From: Dimorphilus gyrociliatus
Taxonomy: Eukaryota > Annelida > Polychaeta > Dinophilidae
Assembly (NCBI GenBank): GCA_904063045.1
Contig: CAJFCJ010000002.1
Location: 4,273,891-4,337,890, forward strand
Length of the DNA stretch: 64,000 nt
Reading direction: 5' to 3'
Each line of letters opens with the position of its first letter. The stretch's first letter is position 1. The position numbers and the translations under genes are program-made. The notes under the pieces are model-generated. The model saw nothing but the letters and a program-made list of their open reading frames with translations. It had not been told where the DNA came from and searched no databases. Of the stretch, positions 47,788-59,226 are shown piece after piece.

Positions 47788-49016
47788 ATGTATAGAGGTG
47801 TATTCTTCTTTCTATTTGCTAGTTATTTGTTATCAATAATTAACGCTAAAACTGCTGATGGCGAAGGTGGTTATCCAGGCTTTCAATATGAATTCAAAGT
47901 TGAAGTTGGAGCTGGTAAAAAAGAATGTTTCTATCAATATGTAAAGGAGCAAGCCCAAATGCATTTATCATTTGAAGTGTTGAGAGGAGCAGACAGAAAC
48001 GTCGATGTCACTCTAAAGAAGGATAACAGAGTTATCGAAAGTCATATGTGGACTTTTGAGGGTAGTTCTGACATTGACATCACTGAGAGAGGTGTTTATA
48101 GTTTATGTATCGACAATTCCTTCGCAAGATTCTCAAGCAAAGTAGTATACATCTATTTTGTTGCTTATGTTACTGATGAATGGCAAAAATATACGGAAGA
48201 GTTAAAAAGTTTTCAAATATCAGTTAATAATTTTACGGTAAGTTATTGGTGCTTTTTAACGCCAGCCGTCTGGTATATTGCTTTTTCATTTAATTGCGAT
48301 TGATTGAAGAATGATAAACAAAAAATAATTTGCTTCATTTGATTGACCATAGCGTGATTAACCATCCTAGAATTTATTAAACTGTGCGAAATTTAGCATA
48401 CCAAACTTAAGTATTTACATTCAAAGGCATCTTATCTATTGCTTGCTAAATCAATTACTGTATGTATCAAAATTGATTGTTAATAATTTAATACTCTCAT
48501 TCTAAAAATGGTTCATTATCTATAAAAAAAACAGAAAACTTTCAACTTTCTTTCTACTAGTTTAAGAAAAATGCACATCTATCTTCATTCTTTTAGTAAA
48601 AGTTCAGAATCCGACACAAGATTATTATCTCTGAGTGCTGAAATGGTTGACTTCTATTCCTCTATGTTTGTCTTTGTTCTTATAAGTTCAGCAGTCATTC
48701 AAGTATTTTTTGTCAAGGGATTCTTCAATCAATTTTCAGTAATAAAAGTTTGAGATAACATTAAATAGTTTATGTTTATATTTGACAGAGAAGTGCACGA
48801 AGTGTACAAGAGGCTTTACAAAAAACCAAAGCTGAATTATTTGAAAAAAGAAAAATTGACATGTACCATATGTATTTGATGATTGATACATCTTGGTCAA
48901 TTAACTTTTGGTCTACAATATTTTTAATTGTACTAATATGTACATCCGCTCTACAAGTTTTCTTCGTGAGGCGACTATTTAAAATTAATAAGCTACCAAG
49001 CGTACCCCGACCTTAG
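47788..49016 (+). CDS. p24/TMED (emp24/gp25L) cargo receptor, gamma-like
   Basis: Main model: 47788-48237 joined to 48789-49016 (phase 0, strong donor ACG|GTAAGT), 225 aa. p24 proteins cycle between ER and Golgi in COPI/COPII vesicles and help sort cargo. Seen: a signal peptide (about 1-20), a GOLD domain with the two conserved cysteines (KKECFYQ and YSLCIDN), a predicted coiled-coil stretch (VQEALQKTKAELFEKRKID), a transmembrane segment (FWSTIFLIVLICTSALQVFF) and a short basic tail VRRLFKINKLPSVPRP. It resembles TMED1/5. A second, upstream exon (48561-48753) encodes another complete membrane-anchor unit and is described separately. Convergent with CDCA3. Confidence 0.9.
48561..48753 (+). CDS. 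Alternative (or relic) C-terminal exon of the p24/TMED gene
   Basis: Follows a good acceptor (CTTTCTTTCTACTAG, ending 48560). Its open frame encodes SESDTRLLSLSAEMVDFYSS, a hydrophobic span FVFVLISSAVIQVFFV and a tail KGFFNQFSVIKV, then TGA at 48751-48753. This aligns with the p24 stem-TM-tail, including the FF tail motif that the downstream exon lacks. AATAAA lies at 48741-48746, overlapping the last codons. Phase is a problem. The strong exon-1 donor is phase 0, which in this exon gives a stop after 11 codons. Frame use needs a phase-2 donor, for example TTG|GTGCTT at 48249. Confidence 0.55.
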
Positions 49017-49495
49017 ATGGCATAGACTGATGTAAGACTTTATTCTATGAAGTTAGGAATTATAAAATTACTAACATTCTTGGGTGCCTTGAACAACTTT
49101 TTATGAGTGGGTGTTTTTGCGAGATTTCGAAAAAACCACCCCATTTTAGAATATTTACTTTCTATCAAGATAACTGCTCATCTCTCTTCTAATTTATTTT
49201 AATACAACTTAAGGCGTTAGGACCATCCAAAATTCATCACTCACACAATTTTAATCATCAATTTATAATGGCTTCAAACACAAATCAAGTTAATAAAAAA
49301 TAAAAAATGAATAATAACATTAGCTGAAAATTGATAGACAACCTGATATTGAGAATTGGCTATTTTACGAAAAATGGTAAAATATTCCAAAAAGTATACG
49401 TGTCTATAAACTAGTTAACTACAATAACACTAATGATTTTTTTATCTCGTAATCGTATCTTATATAAAACAAAAGGGATTTAATAAAAAGATCCA
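49017..49495. other. Tail-to-tail 3' regions of TMED and CDCA3
   Basis: 479 bp, no gene. TTAGATGGCA at 49013-49022 overlaps the TMED stop codon. Confidence 0.5.
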
Positions 49496-50114
49496 TCATA
49501 TACAGACATTTTCTTGATCCTGCATAGCTTCATCGACATCTCTCATCAATTTCTTATGCACCATTTCTCTTGGCGTCATTGATCCTTGAACAACCTTAAA
49601 TGGAGAACGGCTAGATATCTTCTTCCTTTTAAATTTTCGTTTTGGCGTCGGTGAATTTGAAGCTGAGCTCATTTTCTTCTCAAGAGTGAACGATCTATTT
49701 GGAAAATGATAGTAACGGTTACTTGTTCCAACTTTCCACTTAGATTGGATTATGGTTTTTATAGAGTATTTACATTTATTCGTTGTTATTATTGAGAAAT
49801 ATATTTGCTTATACTTTGAAATAATACTAAGTGTGGTAATATAACCGCTTTTAGTAAGGTACTAACCTATTAAGCTCGGGATTAGATCGAGACTTGTGGA
49901 TTTCATAGATCGGGGTTCTTGCAAAGCTAGCACACGGTGATCTTGGATCTGAGATCATTTCTGGAGTTTTCTGAACTTCAATTGGTGTTCTTTGTATTTC
50001 CAAAGAAGGAGAACGTGGGTCGAAAGCTGGATTAACCGACCGATAATTTCGTGGCGTCGAATATACTTCGTTCGGGAGAGATTCTGTAAATTCCTTAACA
50101 CTCTGATTCCCCAT
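49496..50114 (-). CDS. CDCA3 (Tome-1)-like mitotic regulator
   Basis: Two exons on the minus strand: 50114-49867 and 49694-49496, phase 2; 148 aa (vertebrate CDCA3 about 268). CDCA3/Tome-1 is an F-box-like adaptor for Wee1 degradation at mitotic entry and is itself an APC/C substrate. Seen: MGNQS start (possible N-myristoylation), two DPRSP motifs each followed by an RTPI (DPRSPSLEIQRTPIEV and DPRSPCASFARTPIYE), the family's clearest signature, RSPFKVVQ near the C terminus (family RSPLTILQ), and a terminal QDQENV resembling the KEN-box region. The central variable part of vertebrate CDCA3 is missing. The upstream region has CCAAT, GGCGCC and TTTGAA elements (50227-50249). Confidence 0.75.
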
Positions 50115-50815
50115 AATTGCAATTGTTTTAATATCAGCTATAGATCCTTCTTAGTCGATTAATTACTCTCTAGAAGTCCTGAAAATGAATAAATTCTAAA
50201 ATATTTAAATATGTTTAAAGTTGTTGTTCAAAATATGGCGCCGACCAATCAGCGATAACTCTGGTTGTCTAAATTGTTTTGAAAGTGAACTGTTCTGAAT
50301 AGTAAATACACTATTGCTTACTGTTGAAAGTGAACACTAAACACAATTTCGCGAGGGAAGTCATTATGTAATTCAAAACAAAATTTAAATAAAAAAACGC
50401 AAATATATTCCATAGTACATTTAAGATTGATAGGCTTTCTAATCCTTATATTATAAATTATTCCAATAGACAACATATGATACACCATCGAATATTGCTT
50501 ACCTTTTATAAAATGATAGTAAGGAAAGCAAATGGAATTATAAACGATAACAAAGTTAAAACTTCAAATGAAATTTGAAATAACGCTCATGAGCGATAAT
50601 CGATTCAAAATATCGTTTAAGTAAAAAAAAGATCAAATGTAATCTGTATACCGATACTTATAATTAAAAAAAAAGATTTTATAAATAAAATATTTTTAAA
50701 ACCTTTAAATTCTTCAAAAAAGCTAACTTCTCGTCACCTGCTGGTTCATAGCAATACCCGGTTTGGTTAAAAGTAAAATTTTCCTTCACCCGTTTATTTC
50801 CTAAAATTATCAGCA
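50115..50815. promoter_or_regulatory. Head-to-head promoter region CDCA3/USP5 with CCAAT-CDE-CHR-like array
   Basis: 701 bp. On the plus strand TTCAAA (50227-50232), ATAT, GGCGCC (50237-50242), GA, CCAAT (50245-50249). Read on the minus strand towards CDCA3 this is ATTGG, GGCGCC, a 4-nt spacer, then TTTGAA. That is the order and spacing of NF-Y/CDE/CHR promoters of G2/M genes. It lies 113 bp before the CDCA3 ATG. The rest is AT-rich. Confidence 0.55.
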
Positions 50816-53718
50816 ATGGCGGAAATTCTGCAACCTCATCTTTCTAAAGTACGCGTCCCTAAAGGGGGTGATAAAGTCTACAAGGATGAATGTGTTTATT
50901 CATTCGATTCCCCAGTAAGTGTTAAAAATTGAGTTCCATTCATGTTATAAATTCGTCTTGCACTGGAATTACTTACCGGTTCTGAGAAGCTGACTAGTCA
51001 AAACATTGCTTATTACAAGTCTATAATATTAATTAAAAATATTATTACTTGCTGTTTAGCAAATTTATGAACTAGAACTATGAGTTTACAATTGTTATTT
51101 TAAGGGTTAGAATTAATTCTTTCAAAAGCACGCTATCCTGAGCTATAAAATATTTCAGCTGCTTGGATTTTTTTTCTTCTAAGATGTCTTACTTTACTTA
51201 TTTTAGGAATCACCTGGAGGACTATACGTTTGTATGAACACATTTATAGGCTTGGGAAAGACCTACGTTTCAAGACATGCTGAAAGAACTGGCAACTGTG
51301 TGTTTTTACATCTAAAAACCAAAAAGAAGAAGAAGAATGTTCGTACGGAGTCAGATGAGCCAGAGAAGAAAAAAGTTACTCGAATGGCCATAGGTGTTGA
51401 AGGTGGTTTTGACGCTAATACTGCCCAATTTGAATATGAGGAAAAACAGACTATTGTTATATTACCCTCGTGGACTGTTCTAGAATACCCTGATGAAAAC
51501 TTGCCAAATATTATTCAACGATCGGCCGTTGGTATTTTAAGCGCAGATTCTGGTTAGTATTTTTTTTATAAATTAAGCGAGGTACCAAATTAATGATTAA
51601 TTTTAATTGTGTGTTTTAGGTTCTAGAGTTGAACAATTTGCAGCTTGGGAAGAAGGTGAGCGAAAACTTTCCAGACATGCTAATGATCTCGTTCAATTGG
51701 ACAATAACAAGAAAATCCCTCCTACTGGCTGGAAATGTGAGAAGTGTGATTTGACGAATAATTTATGGTTGAATTTAACTGATGGATCTGTTTTGTGTGG
51801 AAGAAAGCATTGGGATGGTACTGGAGGAAATGATCATGCTATTGAATACTTTCGAGAGACTGGATATCCTCTGTGCGTTAAATTAGGAACTATAACTCCT
51901 AGTGGAGCTGATGTTTACTCTTACGCAGAAGATGAAATGGTTAGTCCTATTAACTCTCAATAAATAACATAATTAAACATATATTTAATTTATTTCAGGT
52001 AATTGACCCGAAGCTCAAGGAGCATCTTGCTCATTTCGGTATTAACATGATGACATCGGAAAAAACGGAAAAATCAATGTCAGAACTGGAAATTGAGTTA
52101 AATGAACGAAGTGCAGAATGGGCTTCAATGCAGGAAACTGGATCTCAATTAGAGCCAGTTTATGGACCAGGATTTACGGGAATCCACAACTTGGGGAATT
52201 CATGCTATATGAACGTGATACTTCAGATGCTATTTAATATACCTGATTTTTGCTCGATTTTTGCAAACAATTTTGAAATGTTTTTGAATTCAATTGATTC
52301 AAATGCTGCGGATGATTTCACAATCCAATTTTCTAAGTTGGGAAGGGCTCTTTTAAATGGAGAATATTCAAAGAAACCTCAACCCGAAGAAGACGCAGAA
52401 TTGTTGGATTTTGGTATAAAACCAAGACTTCTGAGATCAATTGTCGGACGAGGACATATTGAATTTTCGACAAAGAGACAGCAAGATGCTCATGAATTCC
52501 TACTTCATATACTTAGTTTGGTTGAAAGATCTGTTCGAGTTATTGGAGCGAATAACCCAAGTGATGCAATGAAATTTAGAGTCCAAGAAAGAGTGGAGTG
52601 CACGTTAACCAAAAAGGTAGGGCAAGAATCTTATTGTATTATTTATAAGAAAGAAAGAAAGTTGAAAAAACTCTTACTTTCCCAAAGGTACGATATACAT
52701 CAAGAGATGAATACGTTTTTAGTTTACCCGTCCCTGTTGAAAGCGGTACAACAAGTTTACAATCTTGTGTCGAAGCTTGGGCTGCTCCTGAAATAGTTAC
52801 TGACTTTTATTCGTCCGCAGCAAAAACGAAGACAAATGCTTTAAAATCTTCATCCCTTATTAGCTTCCCAGATTTTTTTGTCTGCCAATTGAAACGCTTC
52901 ACAGTGGCAGCAGATTGGACAGCTAAGAAGCTTGATGTTCTTGTTGATGTTCCAACAATTCTTGACCTAAGCGCATTTAAAAAGTCTGAAGGTTTAGAAC
53001 CCGGTGAGGAGGAACTACCCAATGAGAGTGGTCCATCCAAGGTATTATATTAAAATCGTTTCCATTCAATAGTAATATAGCTCCTTATCGGCAGATAACT
53101 TTGGATGAAAACATTATAGGACAATTGATGGATATGGGCTTTCCTCGTGAAGCGTGCAGACGAGCGGTATACAATACTATGAACAGTGGTGGCGCTGAAG
53201 CCGCAGCTGAATGGGCAATGCAACACGTCGGCGACCCAGACTTTTCTGATCCCTTTACCATACCGGATGGAAGCCAGAAACAAGGCTTTCAAGCAAACCC
53301 TGAATCATTGGCTTTGATTGTCAGTCTGGGCTTCACTGAAAATCAAGCTCGTGCCGCACTAAAAGCGACGGTAAGAATTTCTAAATTACAACTTTAAGAG
53401 TTGCTTTAAGTTTTATTGCTTTAGGATAACAACGTTGAACGGGCTGCCGAATATGCTTTCTCTCACTCTGAAGAGTTAGACAGAGCTGAAGAGCCATCTT
53501 CAAGCAACCAACAGCAAGTTAAAGTAAGGGATGGACCAGGAATATACGAACTCGTAGGTTTTGTAAGCCACATGGGATCATCCACATCGGTTGGTCATTA
53601 TGTTTGGCATGTTCGTAAAGACGATTCTTGGTATATATTTAACGATGAAAAAGTAGCAGTTTCTCAAAATCCCCCAAAATCGAGTGCATATTTATACCTT
53701 TATAGACGTAAATTTTAA
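50816..53718 (+). CDS. Ubiquitin-specific protease 5 (isopeptidase T)
   Basis: Seven exons: 50816-50914, 51207-51552, 51620-51939, 51999-52616, 52688-53041, 53095-53370, 53425-53718; 768 aa (human 835-858). USP5 disassembles unanchored polyubiquitin. Seen in order: N-terminal cryptic zinc-finger-like region ([33 protein letters not shown]). The ZnF-UBP domain has [19 protein letters not shown] and [15 protein letters not shown]. The Cys box [12 protein letters not shown] has catalytic C324; [11 protein letters not shown] follows. Two UBA domains (580-620 and about 645-690) are inserted in the catalytic core, and the His box is SVGHYVWHV (H729). All key residues are present. Introns are 292 bp (first) then 53-71 bp. 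Convergent with LRRIQ1. Confidence 0.95.
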
Positions 53719-54152
53719 ATTAACACTGACTATGTAATTTCGTTTTTGCTTGTTTACTATTATTAAAGTATTGAGTAAAAGTGTTAATAAGACTGAGATT
53801 CTATCATAGACTTTCAAAGGAGTAAGTCTGATAGAATGTTATCTATGATTGAAAATCTCTCTTGTAATTCAATTATTTGTCAAGTATGAAAAAACAAAAA
53901 AAACTTGTCTTTCAAAAGTCCCATTGTTATGTTTCCATTGAGAGGAACAAACTTCTTTCAAGGTAAATATAATAATCGATCAATAAAGCTTGAATTGTTG
54001 TAACAATAAGGAACTAGTTTGTATAAAATTGAAAATTCGTTTGACTAGAAACATTTAAGAATAAGCAGTGAACAGACAGTGCATTGAAGAAAGTTATCTG
54101 CTATATCTTGCGCCATCTTTATTTTTTATAGGATAAACCTTTTTATCGGCGA
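53719..54152. other. Tail-to-tail 3' regions of USP5 and LRRIQ1
   Basis: 434 bp, no gene. GCGCCATCTTT at about 54110-54120 is a YY1/CTCF-like motif. Confidence 0.5.
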
Positions 54153-57100
54153 TTATTTCCCGCGTTTCTTGCCACCTCCCCAACCACCGCTTAATTTAAC
54201 TTGCTTGTTTCTCCAAGACATTTTTTCATGAGCTTTCTGATGAGGTGCCGAATTTGTTGTCTTTATTGATGGTAAAGATCCTTTTCTTGGTTCTACGAGT
54301 AACAATTTAACGATTATAACGTAGCTGTAAATTACCAACAGAGTTTACTTACTAAAATCTGTTGCGGAAAATCTTCTTGTTCCACTTATAGTTGAATCGC
54401 CTATAGATTGTAGTTCCATGGAAATAGGACTTTCCTATAAAAATAATGAATATAATGAATTTATAGTTATAAATTCTTATTTACATACTGTTAAATTTGA
54501 TCGTCCACCAGAAAGGACTCTGTTATCAAGCTTAGGGAGATTTTCGCTCTGATTAATTCTAGAGCTAGACAATGGAACATCAAAATTCGAAATTTGTGTA
54601 TGTATCCATTCGTAAGTCCTATTTTCTTTAGAAGAATTTTCCAATACTTTTGTTTTCTGTTCTTTTTCACTATTCTTTTGCACCCCTTGAAAATATTCAG
54701 TTCGTTCAACACCCTTCTTTACAGCTTGAACCGACGGCTTCTCTCCCTCAAATTTTTTAAATAGTGCCAGGCGCTGTTTGGCGTCCAACTTACTGATTTT
54801 CTTGCGTCTTTCAGAATTATATTTCATTTTTTTCGCCCTTTCTAACATGAGAGCGGCTGTTTGAGAATTTTTGAAACCCCTGAAATATCATTTTATTAAA
54901 AATTATCAATTGATCTGCGTTTTTTCCTATTTTGCAAAGTACATACCATTCTTGTTGTAGTTCTTCCTCCTTTTTAGACGCAAAAGTTCTTTGTGACGTT
55001 ATATCAGGATCTGCTATGCGTGATGAAGCTCTCGATAGAAGTGGGGGAAGTGGAGGCTTCATTCTTGAATTATTTAGGGGTGAGGCTCTCCAAGCTTCCA
55101 CTGGTATATTTGGGGGTTGATTTGAACTTTGATTGTCAGTAGTAGACAAAGGTGGAAGAACTATATCGTTTTGTCTATAACAACAAGTATTGAATAGTAT
55201 ATTGATATGATAACTAAATTACTTACAAATCAGGAACATCAGATGGTCTTATCACAATATCAATTGAATCCTCGTTGAAATTAAAATCAATTTCCTCCTC
55301 TTCGTCACTCTTTTCACTTTCAGCTGTTTCTCTTACTACATCAGACTTGAGGAATAGCTGTTTTACACTATCAAGTTTCTTTCTCACTCTATAACCTCGC
55401 CATGTTTTCTGAATAAAATAAGATATCAATGGAAGATATATAAGACCTAAGAGATCAGCAAACCTGAATAAGAATTGCTGCATTGTGTTTGTAAAGATCA
55501 TATTCATTATTATATTTGTATGATCTCCATGCTTGTTGTATAGTTATAGCAGCTAAGCACCTTTTAATATATGTATCAAAATCTTGTCGAGCTTTATAGC
55601 CTCTCCACAGGGCTTGAATTTTTGTGGCTGCAGCATTCTTCTTTTCCCTACAAACAAATATATTAGCTACCAAGTCAAGAAGTCAAATAAAGATTATTAA
55701 ATACACACATTTGTTTCTCATTTAGTCTTTGATTAAGATTTGATCGACCATTGGATGGCGAATCTGATGGAGGTTTCGGTACAGCGGAAAATTGTTGAAG
55801 AGATTCTTCGAATTTATTTTTTCCATAAGTGGTCATAACTTTACTCTCCAAATTTTTATCATAAACAGTTTTTTCTGTTCTATCTTCTCTTATTTGAGAG
55901 AGAACTTTTGCAATTTTATTATATCTATTATCTATTTCTTCTAACTCAGCCAAGTCCGTGTCGCTTAAACCGCTTTTTTGTTTTTCTTGATTTTCGTCAA
56001 GTGTTGTAGCTTTAGAGTTTCTTTTTCGTATTTCGTCCAATTCTCTATTTATTTTCTCCAAACGCATTTTCTCCTTGTCCGTTGGTAATTCTTCTATAAT
56101 ATTCTTTTTGTCTTTGTCTGTATAACGTTCAACTTTTCCTCCTCTTTCCTCTTCTTCTGAGAGCTTCAACTTCAGAACTCTTTCTGTCTCTTGTCTTTTT
56201 TTTTCTTCTTCGTCTTGGATCTTTTTTAGATGTAATCGCTCTTGTTCTTGTATTCTCTTCTCTTCTCTTCTCTTTTCTTCCTCTTGCCTTTTCTTTTCCT
56301 CTTCTTGCTTTCTCTTTTCCTCTTCTTGCCTCTGCTTTACCTCTTCTTGTCTCTTCTTTTCCTCTTCTTGCCTCTTCTTTTCCTCTTCTTGCTTCTTCTT
56401 TTCCTCTTCTTGCTTCTTCTTTTCCTCTTCTTGCCTCTTCTTTTCCTCTTCTTGCCTCTTCTTTTCCTCTTCTTGCCTCTTCTTTTCTTCTTCTTGCCTC
56501 TTCTTTTCCTCTTCTTGCCTTTTCCTTTCTTCCTCCTTTTTTTTCATTTCTTCTTGCTTTAGTTTCTCCAATCGCAAATTTTCCTCCTCTTGCTTTTTCT
56601 TCTCTGCTTGTCGTATTTTTTCCAACCGTTCTTCTTCTTTTCGTAATTTTTCTGCTTCTTCGAGTTGTACTTTCTCCAAACGAATACGTTCTTCTTCAGC
56701 TTGCTTTTCTTTTTTCATTATCTCTGCTTCTCTCTTTCGTTCTTCAATTTCCGCTATTCGCTTCTGTTCATAATGAATGCGAGCATTATATCTTCTTTCG
56801 TCAATAGCTTCTCCATAAAGTTTACGAGCGCTAAAAACAGTCAGATTCATGTATATTACAATTGAGGAGTGAATTTTACTTACCAGTATCGTCTGAAGGT
56901 CGTTTGAATGCTTATGGCGGCCTTAATTTGTTGATTCTCTTTCTTCTGCTTTTCAAATTCAGCTTGTTTGTTAAATTCTTCATATTCACTTGCTTGAACT
57001 CTGCCAAGTTGTTCTATTCTTTCCTAAATTATAATGTAACTGTACTAAAAGCAAGAGGTATTGAAAGTTTATTAAATACCTCATATTTTTTTTGGGATTT

Positions 57101-58171
57101 CATCAAACGTTCAAGCAGAGATTCATTCTCCCTTTCATTATCTTCTTCTAATTTCTGTATGAAATAGTGGATGTTAAGAATTAAATAATAACTCTATTAT
57201 ACTAAATATAAAAGTACTTTATTAATTTCAACTAGATTATGCTTTTCGTCTTCTATCCATGCTCGTTTCTCTTCCCTCAGCACAGCTTTTCTCTCTTCAA
57301 TTTCTTTTAACGGCTTTAAAATATTTTCTTCGACCTGTCAAAAAGACGATGATAAGAATACAAATAGTAAAAAGTTTGTTGTCAAAGTGAGCTTACTTGT
57401 TTCCTTTCCTTTTCCTTTTCTATTGCTTGTTTATTAAATTGAATGATTTTTTCTCGTAAGTCTCTCTCCATTTTTTCAATATCTGTTGCTAAAATAATTT
57501 CTCCATTGTTTTCATTAATTTCATTCTCTTCTGCAAAACATTTTTTGGATCATTAATCTTGAAATAGATATACTTTAAATAATAAACCTTTATCGTCCTT
57601 AGTTTCCTCGATAGCTGAAACTTCAGTGGCAAAAAATTGTTCTTCGCCATTATTTTCATCTCTTCTAAGTTCTGCAAGTTCCTTTTCGTCTTCTTCTTCA
57701 AGTTGCTTGATAATCTGATTGGAAATTATGTATGGAATTAAACTGGTGTAAAGGTAATTTTTTATTTTTAATCTTACATCCTTACGACGTTTGACTTCCT
57801 CATCATCTTCTTCATCCCTATGTATCACTAGATTAAGAAAAATAATTGGTGAATATTTCATAGAAATTTTATTATTAATACTATTAAAAAATACTTTTGC
57901 AATTTGCTTCCTCCATCAATATGTCACATTCTTCCAAATCTTTTAATAAGGAATCTGATTGATCTTGGATTCTCGTAAAGTAATCATTCATTGACAGCAA
58001 TATAGCATTATCCTGGAGTTTGTGATAGTTAATAATTAACTTTAACGTTTCAAAAATACTATTTCTTACATTTGTATCAGTGCAATTTTCAACAGGCCTT
58101 TCTGTCGAATAAATATCATTGTAGTCATCTTCATCTGAATCAGGATTAAATTCTTCACTTTTTTCGCTCAT
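54153..58171 (-). CDS. LRRIQ1-like IQ-motif coiled-coil protein lacking leucine-rich repeats
   Basis: Fourteen exons on the minus strand: 58171-57895, 57827-57778, 57714-57588, 57530-57397, 57334-57218, 57154-57080, 57023-56884, 56830-55709, 55647-55464, 55408-55227, 55174-54947, 54879-54489, 54434-54353, 54292-54153; 1082 aa (human LRRIQ1 about 1722). Seen: acidic N terminus; an IQ motif (AAISIQTTFRRYCARK, about 296-311); a long charged coiled coil encoded by a 21-nt tandem repeat; three more IQ motifs (TKIQALWRGYKAR, ITIQQAWRSYK, ILIQKTWRGYRVRKKL). The C-terminal block EEEEIDFNF...QEWGFKNSQTAALMLERAKKMK...RLALFKKFE is diagnostic of LRRIQ1. The leucine-rich repeats that lie between coil and IQs in vertebrates are absent: that intron is only 61 bp. 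It probably binds calmodulin-like proteins; family members are linked to cilia. Introns are mostly 49-75 bp. Confidence 0.85.
56272..56535 (-). repeat. 21-bp coding tandem repeat (KRQEEEK heptads) in LRRIQ1
   Basis: About twelve near-identical 21-bp units encode (R/K)QEEEKK heptads, forming an uninterrupted charged single-alpha-helix or coiled coil. The complementary strand is a long CTTCTTTTCC-type pyrimidine run. Confidence 0.85.
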
Positions 58172-59226
58172 ATTTAAATCTAGTAAAATAAAATTGGTAA
58201 CTAGGGACGCCAATATCAAACAAGAAAAAACAAATGAAAAAGTATGATGTATTTAAAAATAATGAGCCTAACTTCTATTCTCATCAGATTAGAATGAACG
58301 GCTGGATTACCTTTTATCATAATTAATCAAAACTCTCTGATAATGTATAGTTTGCTTTCTGTGTCGTCTGTTAACAACATTCCGTGGCCGCAGCCATCTT
58401 ACGCAATAGTAAATTTCGTACAAAATTAATAAACTAATTTCCGATTTAGTTTAAATAATTCTAAAATATATCATGAAGATATCCTTCCTGAAAAGGAAAT
58501 AAAGTTGTTTTTTTACGAAAATACGAATGAACGTCCTTGGCATTATGTAGCGGTCCCTTTTGAAAAAGCTGTTTTCCTTTAAAAAATGATTAAATAATTC
58601 TTTCCTCCAGGAAATTTTTAAAATAAAATATATGAAATTCAAATCAGCTAGCAGACTTAAATGACAAAGAGGACAGGTTTTATATATTGCAGAGTTTATT
58701 CAGGATAAACTTAGCTATATAAAATATGATAACGTGTTTTCTAAAAGTAACAATTTCTACGCAATACTAAAAAATATAATAGAGGACATAAGCTGGATTT
58801 ATTTCGTAGATTTTTTACATTTAATTAACTATATTAACATCTTTTGAACGTAAGAAACAAATTACATACATTTGTGCAACCCAGAGATCCTAAAAATGTT
58901 CTTCTCCTTTGATTGAAAGGCTGATCAAAATTAGTTAGTTATGAATAGTGTATTTAATAAATATGACTTGTGGGCAATGAATAATAAATCAAGATTATTT
59001 AAATAAGAATCTGTATAAATCTCTGCTAGAAGTTTTGCAACCCAAAGAGGAGCATTGGAAGGTTTCATCTGCAAGAAATATCTTTACAGAAGATTATAGC
59101 TTAATTTGTATATAATTTTGTTTGCTGTTATAAGTAAGATTTATATTGTTTCTTAAATAGTTTTTACTTAATAACTATCTTAATAATCGAATTTCACTTT
59201 TAAAACAGAATTGAAAGTGGGCGATA
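58172..59226. promoter_or_regulatory. Head-to-head region LRRIQ1/TRMT10C
   Basis: 1.05 kb between divergent start codons. GCCGCAGCCATCTTACG (about 58386-58402) is a YY1-like motif near the LRRIQ1 start. A 3' splice site-like TTTTAAAACAG ends 18 bp before the TRMT10C ATG, so that gene may have a leader intron. No other gene was seen. Confidence 0.45.

Noticed and set aside
56242-56562. Plus-strand Leu/Phe-rich 106-aa frame resembling a membrane protein
   Set aside because: Shadow of the GAA/GAG-rich tandem repeat of LRRIQ1 on the other strand.
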